A program made the translations under genes and the position numbers. The notes under the pieces were generated by a model. It was not told where the DNA came from. It worked only from the letters and a program-made list of their open reading frames with translations, and did not search any database. Source: Taxillus chinensis (Eukaryota > Streptophyta > Magnoliopsida > Santalales > Loranthaceae). From it: a DNA stretch of 64,000 bases. Location: assembly GCA_023512835.1 (NCBI GenBank), contig CM042088.1:58711579-58775578 (forward strand), written 5' to 3'. This document shows, one piece after another, positions 32,409 to 42,900 of this stretch; the stretch's first letter is position 1; each line of letters starts with the position of its first letter.

Positions 32409-34873
32409 TGTCACGCCCCCGAATTCCAGGGAACCCGGAACCGGGTACATGACTTCCCCTTGCCCGCACCCGATAGGTCAAGGGGTTGGCGACTAGCACC
32501 AATGGAGACTATACCGCGGGTGCTGTCTCAAATATGTAACCCTGTACAGTCGTACATCAAGGGTAATCCTGTACTTTCCCATATATCATCATACATACAA
32601 TGAGTCAAACAGTCATACAGACATCACATCATACAGTATGCAAATACAACTGTCCACGGACCCATGTCCGGGATATCATATAAAACGCTACAGAATATAA
32701 GTGTATCATACATCAGAGTAGTGGGCGTCCTCCTGGAAGAAAGTCCTCCACTAGTCTCGGGTCACACCTGAAAAAGGGTAAACAACAAGTAGGGGTGAGC
32801 GACAAGCTCGGTAGGTGACCCTAAAACTCCACATCATGCAACACATATATGTCTATACTATATGCTCGGTGTACTCGTGCACCGTGTAGTGTGCACAATC
32901 ATCAGGACTCGGCCCGCAAACAAACATCAGGACTCGGCCTACCCACACAGGACAACTTGTCCACGATCCTCCATGGGATCCCAGCTCAGGGCACTCGGCC
33001 CTAGCTCCACAAGCTCAACGGCTCAACTCAGGCTTTAGCTTGTCCACGGTGCAATATGCCCGGCCATAGTCGCCACACAGGCCCTGCCATCGGTGCATAT
33101 GCCTGTCACGTCAACCACATAGCACCATCGGTGCATCACGGTGAGAACCCAAACAAGTCACGGAGTCCATGCCCCAATACCTCACACCAATATACTAACG
33201 TGAGTATGGCAAATCATTCTCAACATTTCCTTTGGAACTGTAGCCAGTCTTCACAAGTAAATCCTCAATCCTTGATTTATGAAGGAAGTACCCATAGCAG
33301 CTATTTTCTTGAAATCAAAAGTCCCGGCATTGGGTTCCCATATCATAACTAAGATAATCTGATTTTTGGGGATTTTTCTGAGATGTCTAACCCCACTTTC
33401 CAAAAATTCACCACTACGAACTTTTGGGTTTTTCCGAGATTTTACACTAAATCCCAATTTTCACATTTTGAAATAGTAGGAATTAATTTTTCTAGTATTT
33501 TTCTTTGAATCCAAATGGGGGGTATTTCGTTATTTACATTGTAACTTAAATACTTAAATGTCTAGATGGGTATAGGTTACAATGTAAATAGGTCCAGTCC
33601 AGTGCTGTACAGTGTCCAGTTACACTGCAGGAGCTGCGACTCGTAGCTCAAAACCTGCGACTCGTAGCTGCGGAATACGTAGGCGCGGCGCGCCTCGAAG
33701 ACTCGAAGCAAGGCTACGACCTTCGACCTACGAGGCTATGAACTTCGACCCTTCAACTACGAACTACGGGTCTACGAACTACGAGTCTACGAACTTCGAA
33801 CTACGAAGCTACGAGGCTACGAGGCTACGAACTACGAACCTTCGAGCTACGAACTATGGGTCTACGAACTACGACCCTACGACCCTGGATCTTCGACCCT
33901 TCGACCCAGAACTTCGGATTTTCGTCAGTTCGACCCAGTAACGCGTCCAGGGTACTGTTCATCGTCGTTTTTGTCTGTTCTTCGTCTGGAATCAACCCAA
34001 AGAACCCCCAGACACGCACAAACACGCATTCTATGCAACAGATCGCGATATTTACCTTAAAATGCGTCCAGAACACTCTAAATCGCGCAGAAACAACGAA
34101 ACACGTATAAAATTCCAGAACTCTAGATCTAAACCAGAATTTCATGGTTGACTTATCAACCCTCATGAAAAACACAATTAATCAACCCCAAAATCACGAA
34201 ACATATATCCACAATGATATAAAATAGTTCTTAACCACAAATCTTATGCTAAACCATTAGATCTAACCCAAAATTAGTTTTCCCCAAATTCTAGGGTTCA
34301 TGCTCAATTTCATAAATCATGATAAATTCGTGCAAATCCAAAACAAGAGAGAGATAAGAAGTTCAAGGACACCTACTTGAAGTGAATCTTCGAGCTCCAT
34401 GAACCCAAATCGCCCCAAATCACCAAAGCCTCCAAGCTCTCTCAAGCTCTCTCTCTCTCAACGCACAAACGTGAAACGTAAAGTGAAAGCTTCTTCCTTT
34501 TTTTTTTTTTTTCTGCTACTTATATTTCCTGGTCAATCGACCTAGTCAACCATTGACCCGACCAATAATTGACATCCCAACACAAAAATTGACCTCTAAG
34601 GCCTCGAACTCCAAATTGAGTCAAACTACGGTCAAAACGCTCGAAATGACGAGCACAACACTAAACAGATATTATTACACCCAAATGACCGCCCAAACGC
34701 AAAGTCAACCAATAAACCCCGAAAAGTCAACAATCGGGTCAAATGGGGCCCCAACTCGAAATCGGGCCCAAGTACAGTCAAAATGCTCACATCGACGACT
34801 ACACTACCGTCCAGATAGTTACATTCCCATAGAATGACTATCTCTCAAAACTACCCAAATACGAGTCTTTACA
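32409..34873 (-). repeat. Solo LTR with TSD AAAGG
   Basis: 2465 bp from TGTCACGCCCCC to GAGTCTTTACA. AAAGG flanks it on both sides (32404-32408 and 34874-34878). No internal sequence remains, the signature of LTR-LTR recombination. On the minus strand it has a T-rich stretch and TATA-like AAATATAAG near 34518-34526, a CGA-motif array at 33640-33915, and hairpin repeats at 32900-33070. 58471-60462 is a diverged copy. Confidence 0.9.
33640..33915. repeat. Dense CTACGAA/CTTCGAC array in the solo LTR
   Basis: About twenty near-tandem 10-13 bp units such as CTACGAACTACGAG and CTTCGACC. The long plus-strand frame through it (STNYESTNFELRSYEA) is a by-product of the repeat. It lies downstream of the presumed TATA box in LTR orientation. 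Confidence 0.75.
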
Positions 34874-34914
34874 AAAGGGTTGGTGAAAACAACCCGAAAG
34901 GGACTTATATTCTT

Positions 34915-36483
34915 AAGATCCAATCAAGATCGTCTGGGTATGTGTGTGTATACAGAGAGGGGTGAATCTGTATACTTAAAACTATTTCTTATAGTTTTAG
35001 AGTAGGATACTTTATAGAGGTATTCTACAGATGTGGTTCTTGTTTGGGTGTGTTTTAGTGCCTCATGCAATATCAATTAATAGCAGGTATGTATGGGAAG
35101 TAAAAGATTAATACACACAGTTTATGTGGTTCGATCAATGTGATCTACTCCATAGTGGTGAGGGTGTGCCTACACCGAGTCCAATCCACTATATGTTTTC
35201 AATATAGTAGGGTCTAGCCCTTATTATAATAGGATCAACTCTCTTGTCTTTCAAATGCAAATACAAAAGCAGTATTACTCCAATACTTACTCACTGTGAC
35301 GAACTGTATACCGCAATTTGCTCCTGCGTATTTAATCATTTGCACTACTTGACCTTCAACCACTCCTTTGCCAAACTTATAATCTGTTCGTTAAATGTAT
35401 GAGGAACGAAGATAGATTAACTCACTTTATCTTGATTACAATTTTCCTCTCTCTCTATGTATTCTGTACGAACTACTCTGCATCTCTTTTGTATTGCTCT
35501 AGATACCTTTCTTGTATTCTGTAGTATTTTGACGCCTTCTTGAAGTATGGCATCTTCCTTGGTTTTATAGGATGGCTGTAGTAAAAAACCCTTCTGCTAG
35601 CAGTAAGCATGTTCCACCTTCTGATTCCCATTATTGAAACATGTTAAACTGGCCTCAAATGACGTCCACGTGTTTTCCAGTACTTAGTGTGCTCAAAGAT
35701 GTTATCTGAGAGATAACTTACTAAAACGGCGGCCTTTAGTGCGTTTCTCTCCTTCGACTAGCCATAGCCTTGAAGATGTATGCCTTGTAGCTTCGCTAAT
35801 ACTTCTTTAGGTACACATGCTACGACCTCCGAGTCTTTACCTTCGAATCTTCGAGTCAGTGCCTTTGAGCCTTCGATCTTCGAATTGATCTTTTAATTCT
35901 TCTACTCTTTGACTTCGAATTTATGTTAACGATCAACTCACTTTTCACTCTATGAGTCTTCGAGTCATCAAATCTCCACTTTGAGCAAGCGACAACCGCA
36001 TTCTACCTTGGCTAATCATCTGTTCACATCAACTGGTCTTTGTTCTCGGCAATGGGTCTTCCAGCCAATCTTTGACCCTGCGAGCTTTGACTCCACAACA
36101 CTGCCACTCTACACCCAACCGGTCTTCAAGTCTTCAAGACGCTGCTCTCCACCTGACTGCACTTTAAATCATTGAGTCTTCGATCTTGTGAATCTATGAG
36201 TCTACACCTTGTGTACCTTTGAGACAGATGTGCTTCGAGCCTAATGGTCTGATGATCTTCAACCTTGCATATCTTGGAGTCAGCTGATCTTTGACTTTAT
36301 GAGTCTTCGAAGGTCCGGATCTTTGACCTTGATCTTCGACCCTGAAAGTATATGGTTAGACTCCCTCTATGAGGTCACTTTATGAAGTTATCAACCCAGT
36401 AAGGATCTTCGGTTCTGCGTTTACCTGCTTTTGCATCCTGTTGACAACAATGACAACCAAAAGGACCATGGGAATAATAATCT
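34915..36483 (-). repeat. Copia-type LTR, probable
   Basis: Sequence downstream (minus sense) of the Copia pol end. A purine-rich GGGGGAGATTATTATTCCC (complement near 36473-36490) marks the junction. The LTR contains TTTATGTGGTTCGATCAATG near 35120, wording I recall from plant Copia LTRs, and scattered CTTCGAGTC motifs at 35820-36360. The left boundary is unclear because other LTR debris abuts it. Confidence 0.5.
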
Positions 36484-36770
36484 CCCCCTTTGGAATTATT
36501 GGCAATATATGTGAACAATCTTCGAACCTGCGAGGTTCCACGCTCCCTATTCCATCCTCTACTATTTGCTCCCCTGGACACAAAATCTTCTTCTCCCCCT
36601 TTGCCAATCAATTGCAAAGAAAGAGGGGGAATCCCTGTTAGTGCCTTAAGCGTGAGGAGGAAGCTACACAGACAACCCACGTATGTGTCTATCAAACGAC
36701 TCGATGGATAGAGGTTTGGTGAGAATATCAACCGTTTGTTCCTGAGTGAGAACATACACAGATTACACAT
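36484..36770 (-). pseudogene. Copia pol C-terminus and 3' tract
   Basis: The minus strand from 36770 reads VYVLTQEQTVDILTKPLS then a short tail and a stop. ILTKPL is the conserved end of Copia RNase H. Purine tracts follow (complements of 36597-36601 and 36622-36630). Only the last ~35 codons survive, and the break at about 36770 lies less than 200 bp from the SCI1 start codon. Confidence 0.65.
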
Positions 36771-36965
36771 TTCTCTCTTCCACCTGTTCTTTTAACTCTA
36801 ATTTTAAAAATCCAAAAACACCACCGAAGGCCACCACCGAACGGACCCGGACTTGTATTTAACCCAAAACCAACCCGTACATAAACAGCCGGCCCGACCC
36901 CTTCACAATCAAAAGACTGGTGGAAGAAGAAGAAAGAGAGAGAGAGAGAGAGAGAGAGCGCGCGC
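36771..36965 (+). promoter_or_regulatory. SCI1 5' flank with (GA)n tract
   Basis: Between the Copia remnant and the start codon. A GA run at about 36934-36957 lies just before the ATG. GA-rich tracts are common near plant transcription starts. A TTATTTAA-like box does not stand out, so no TATA box is assigned. Confidence 0.4.
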
Positions 36966-39900
36966 ATGGGGAGCGAGAGAAAATCGAAGAAAGTGGAAGA
37001 AGAGGAGAGGAGCAGGAAGAAGAGGAGGCATTCACCTTCCGATTCCGGAGGTCCTCTCTCTCTCTCTCTCCTGATAACAATCTCGATTTCCTCGTACGAC
37101 ATTTCTCAAAAACTGTTGCCCTTGTTTGCACTTACATATTTACAGTGGTTGTCGTGGTTCTGCAGATGATAGAAAGAGCAGGAAGAAGCATAGAATCCAC
37201 GAATACCGCGGCGAAAGGAGGATCAAGAAGAACCGCAGGAAGGAGAAGGACAAGCGTAAAGATACCAAGTCCCACGACCGATCCAAACACAAAGGTAGGT
37301 GGGGTTTGTGATTTATTTATTCATTTGTTTTGCAAATTTGGTTTCTCTGCTTTGTTGGGCTATACCCAATATTGTTTCGGACGCACTGGTTCTTGTGTAC
37401 ATTAATTTGACAACGAATTTGAATACGGGGCAAAAATGGTCGTAGCCCTAAAAGTGATTTAAAATTCTCTGTGAGATACTAGTGCTATGAAGCTGTGGTT
37501 TATTTGTTTATTAACCTGATTTAGCTCTATTCCCATGGAAAATTTTCGCATGATTCATTTTAGATATCAATTGTGTTTATGAGCAAAACATGTCTTTAAT
37601 TGCTGGACTTGAACCTGGTTTAACTACTTAACTTTCTGTACCTAAAAACGATCACAATCGACTATTGTTGATGACTTCGGTGAGAACAGGTGAATTCTTG
37701 GACTCAAAAACGTTCTGGTAGGTTTGAAGTTGATGCTTAACTCAGTGAGTCCTTAGGCTGGTATGTTATGCTGCCTTGAAGCGGGCCTTAATGTAGGTGC
37801 AAATCCTACAGAGGGTTACAATTTTACAACCTGTAATTTAGGTGGCAGAATTCAAGCGTGCATTAGATTTCCCTTCACTCAGCTTCTCTTTAAATAGGAA
37901 CATTGACATTGGCTGCCTACTTTCCAAATGTATCCCTAAAGTGCTTGTTTTTTGCCCTATTACTCGAAGAGATCATGTGGTTCTCAATGGGGAGAAGTGG
38001 AAACCAAAAAGCCTTTGTTGAATAGAACATAGTGCAATTTTTTCTCCCCAAAATTGGATTAAAATAATATTATATTCATTTGTACTTTTATTTCTGAAGT
38101 TTAGTCATGAAGGCTTATGGATTTTGGATATATATATATATATATATATTCATTATTATCGAGTATAAAGCTTGATCTCTCTCTCTCTCTCTAAATTCTT
38201 ATAGGAAGGATAAAATACTTCACTTTGTTCCTCTCAATTTTTTCATCTGCCATGTTTATTATATTAAATTTTGGCTTTCCTTTTTTAGAGCTGCACCTCA
38301 TTATAAAAAGTTACATTTATTCTATTATTTTAATCATAATGCTGCATCTTAGTTTTGATTTGATTTTTTTTTGGGTGAAAAGTAAAAGATTTTTTTTTCC
38401 AAAGCAACTTGATAACTGTATTCTATCTTAAACCAAAATGTCTCTTTCCCTGCAGGTCCATACTGGGACTTGCAAATCCATGTCACGTGCATTATTTCCT
38501 CATGTGGATAAAATCAGGACTGATTCAATGGTATCTATAGAAGTAAAATTGGGAAAACAAGACAAATAGAGAAATGCTTGTGAGAAGACTAGGCGTCCAT
38601 CAATAAAAAAAGAAAAAAAAATAGAAGTATTGGCAAAGATTATTTTAATCAAAATGTCTACGTATGACAAACAATGGAATTGAGGATTTCCTATCCATTA
38701 CCCAACTATCTAATCCACCTTTGGAAAAGAACATGACCATTAGTGCACATGACTAACGTTAAGACAAATCTTCCTGCTCCCATCAAGAATTTGGAATATG
38801 GTATGGGCATTGATGTAGCAATTAAAATAAGTTAAATTTTCAGCTAGATGTGGTTGTTAACAGGAAACTGTATGCAACCATTAAAACATCAAAGGGTAAT
38901 GATGTTGCACCAAATAGGTGCTAGAGTCAGGGGGTGAGAGACTGCACATTATTCCTCAATTTTTTTCATAAGCTAAGTTTTTTTTTTTTTTGAAATTTTG
39001 TTTTTACTTTTTTGAAAGTTGCACCTTGTTTGGAAACGTTACATTTATTCTATTATTTATTCATAATGTGCATCTTAGTTTTGAAGCTTTTGTGAAAAGT
39101 AAAAGATCACACAACAACCTGATAACTACATTCCATCTTAAACCAAAATGTCACTTTCCCTGCTATTCCATACTCAAAATCCATGTCACATGTTTCAGTT
39201 GTCAGAAAATTGATGTGCTTGCTTTATTATTATTATTATTATTATTTGAAATATGGCGAGCGGATTGTCATACTGAGCAGTTAGACTATTAGATATCCTG
39301 ATCATTTTATTGGACATAATTAGTTGTTGTATTCAAAGGCATATTGACTAAGTATTTAGTGTCATGTTACTATAATCTGCTCAGTGGGCTTTAATTCATT
39401 CTAATTAAATATGGACACACTGATCTCCTGATATTGCCTCAGAAAAGAAGACAGATGAGAAGCATAAAAGCAAACGCCACCGAGATCAATTGGTGAGCCT
39501 TTTTAACACCATCATATTTATGTTTTTTCTCATGTGTTCTGCAGTAATTATTATCTGCATGCTACCTAATAAGAGGGATGCGAGTATTATATCTACTTTT
39601 GAAATCAAAATGTATTGAATCATAACACTCCCACAAACTCTTTGATTTAATTTTTAAAAGCATAATTACAAATCTCTTTTCATGCAAATAAATAAGCTAA
39701 GGAACCACTAACCTACTAAACCCACTACCCCACTAATTCCATCACACACTAATGGAAAAAGTGGTCCTAAAGAAAAGGAACATAGCTAATAAAAGAAGAA
39801 AATGCTTAATTTGTAAACCTTTGCTTCCTTGTATAAGTTATGTACGGCTGACATATATCATTGCATCCCTTTAGGAAAAATGACTTGTCCTCAAGTTGGA

Positions 39901-42900
39901 AGGTTGGAAATTGTTGTTTGATTAAATCATACTCGTCCCAACTAGCGGCTCGAGCGGCATGAGCCACCTAACAGCCCAAAATTTCCAGCATTTTTGAACA
40001 TCAAATTTCTGCCAATGTTGGGATTAAAATTTTTAGGTTGGACAATGAATTGAAATGCATCACTATTGGAGGAAGGGCATCCGAAACTGCCACAACAGCT
40101 CTACGAATTGGTTGAAGTAGCGGCTTGAGTGTGTTGGAAGTTGGTGCACATGAGGATGTGGGAATATTAGATCGTGGATTTAGTGTTTTTGGAGTATGGC
40201 GGGTTGTGAGAACATATAACATGTTTGGTACGCAGGAAGGAAAAGGAATCGAATTTCATTCCTTTCCCGCATTTGGTATGGAAAAGAGGAAGGAATGGCT
40301 AATTAGTAAGGGAATCAGATACCCCTATATGGGGTAATCTTGATTACTCCCACCTACCAAGTTTACAAGCATTATCCTATGTAGATGAATCAAGTTGGCA
40401 ATCTTGCCTTCCATCATCAATGCCTCTCTTTTCTCTTTCTCCCTCTCTCACTCCCCACTTCCCGTCGCCCCGCCTCCCACTTCCCGTCGCCCCGCCTCCC
40501 ACTTCCCGTCGCCCGCCTCCTCCCCTCTCCGCCCCCTCTCCCCGTCACCTGGCTCCCCCTCCCCATCGCCCGTGGCTAGCCTCCCTCGCCCCCCCCTCCC
40601 CGTCGCCGCACCCCTTCTCCCCCTCCCCCTCGCCGCTGCAAGCTCCCTCCCACACGATCTTCCGCCCGATCTATTGCCGCCTAGCCCCTCGCCGCTGCTA
40701 CTGCACCAGCCCGTTGCCGCCGCCCAGCCTGCCCAACGCAACGCAGGAAACTTATTTTTATTTAATAAAAAAAGTTTATTTAATAAAGGATATTTCAGTA
40801 ATTGCTTAATTATATTACCTTACTTGTTTTTGCATACCAAATGTAGTAAAGGTTATAAAAAAATCTATTCCTTTCTCATGTCAATTCTATTCCTTTAGTG
40901 ATTTCATTCCCTTTAATTTCATTACCGCGTACCAAACGAATCCTTTAGAAAAAATGACTTGTCCTCAAGTTGGAAGGTTGGAAATTGTTGTTTGATTAAA
41001 TCATACTCGTCCCAACTAGCGGCTCGAGCGGCATGAGCCACCTAACAGCCCAAAATTTCCAGCATTTTTGAACATCAAATTTCCGCCAATGTTGGGATTA
41101 AAATTTTCAGGTTGGACAATGAGCTGAAATGCATCACTAATTGGAGGAGGTGCATCCGAAACTGCCACAACAGCTATGCGAATTGGTTGAAGTAGCAGCT
41201 TGAGTGTGTTCGAAGTTGGCGCACATGAGGATGTGGAAATATTAGATTGTGGATTTAGTGTTTTTGGATTATGGTGGGCCATGAGAACATAATGGGTTTT
41301 GGGCTTTTGGATAAGTCCATCTTGGACTCAAATTCAAGTACTAGGAGGCAACTTTGAATACAGATCATGGCTTATGAATCCGTACTTTCGATTTTAATTC
41401 CTCCTTTAACCCCACAGTAAAGGTTCTGAGTAGGGCATCCTCTGGTTATTCATTCACCTTAGCCCCATGCCTTGCAAACTCTAGTCAGTACTATGCCACG
41501 GTGCCTGCTTGTTTGATGGAGCACAAAAAATTGTCAGGATTTTAGAGCTTCGGCAGCCCATAGCTCTCCTGAAAAACTCTCATGAGGTCGTTAACTCTTC
41601 AACCTCTTCATTCACAAAAAGTCCAACAACTTGATATCTTGTAGGACCAACCACTCCTAGCCCACACTCAGTTATGGTATCTATTATAACTTCATAGTAA
41701 GGATCATTGTTTGCTTCATTAAATGATATTGCATTGAAGTAAAAAAAATAATATTGTCATTCTTATTTTTTGTTTTCTCTTTAAAAAGAAGTCTTCAACT
41801 TTTTTTGTTTGGCATCTTGTAGCCTATATATGTAGCAGTCAATATCTCTTATTCAGGATTTGAGATTATCACGTATGTGTGGATCTCGTATCCTAAAAGT
41901 ATAAGAGAGGGAGCAGAAGGATCACTTCGAAAAGGACCAATATTAAATTGTGTGGGTCAAAGGGGATGAGTTATAATATCAGATGTAGACTACTTGCAAG
42001 TATCATTCTTATAAGATTTAGTCCTTTAGCTTTGTTGCATAGTATATTTTAATTGTTCCTGCTCTTGTTTAGACATTTTATCTCCACAATCATTACAATC
42101 AAATTCATTATAATTATCAATGTAACTTCAATGTGGACGCTCAAACTCAGTCTCATCCCTTATGGTGTTTAGTAACTGTTCTTTTTTCTTTTTTTGACTC
42201 TCATATCTGCAACGTTAATAAGAGCTTTCTTTATCATATGTAAAATCTCTCTAGGATACTTTGGGCACACCACCACCTCACCTCATATACCAGCAAGGTG
42301 TTGTTTCAAATGTGTGATTCCTCCACTAACTACTTTATAACAATAATTGCATTGAATTTTTTTTAATCTTTTGAGATAGGTATATCGTGTTCCCACACAA
42401 CATTCGGTAACTTATTCTACATCATTAAAAAAAATAATTAAAATAAATTTATAATGGTCATTTAACAAAAAAATTATGATTTTTGATCAAATTAGTTTTT
42501 GTCTATAATAGTTTTTATCAAATTAATATAATATTTTTTAAAGGAAAAATAATTTGAAATTATTAACTATGAATATTTTTTTTAAAGAAATGTATTAATT
42601 ACTTATAAATTTATTAAATTTTTTATTTAGTTAAAAAAAATCAGTTACCTAATAATAAACAAACAAAATTTAAAAACACACACAACAAAACTCATGGTGT
42701 TAGGCAAAAAAAAAACACCATAGGATGTAAATTTAAATAAATTTAAAATGGACCTAATAAACGTAAAACAAAACAAAGAAGACCTAATAAATGTAAATTT
42801 AAATAAATTTAAACCAGAACTAATCAATGTAAAAAAAATACAGCATACCTCTTTAGGTGTTGGCAGGCTCAACACAACATCAAGCGTGATGCTTGTAGTG

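Larger units (their letters stand above)
32336..34912 (-). repeat. LTR fragment split by the solo LTR
   Basis: 32336-32408 joined to 34874-34912 reads as one stretch that aligns with the LTR beginning at 62519 (TGTCA.., GGATTT, ATACCCGCACCC against ATGCCCGCACCC, then AAAGGG, GGTTGGT, AGGGAC). The solo LTR at 32409-34873 sits inside it and duplicated AAAGG. Right of 34912 the similarity stops. Confidence 0.75.

Noticed and set aside
33612..33941. Open frame with repeating Thr-Asn-Tyr peptides
   Set aside because: It follows the DNA repeat CTACGAA in the LTR; no ATG context, homologue or neighbouring gene supports translation.
36853..37405. Competing Glu/Arg-rich and Ser/Leu-rich frames around SCI1 exon 1
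   Set aside because: They are produced by the (GA)n and (CT)n tracts; the spliced SCI1 frame explains the region.
40395..40898. Long proline-rich open frames on the plus strand in SCI1 intron 3
   Set aside because: Overlapping frames are open on both strands because of the C-rich low-complexity sequence inside a TIR insert.
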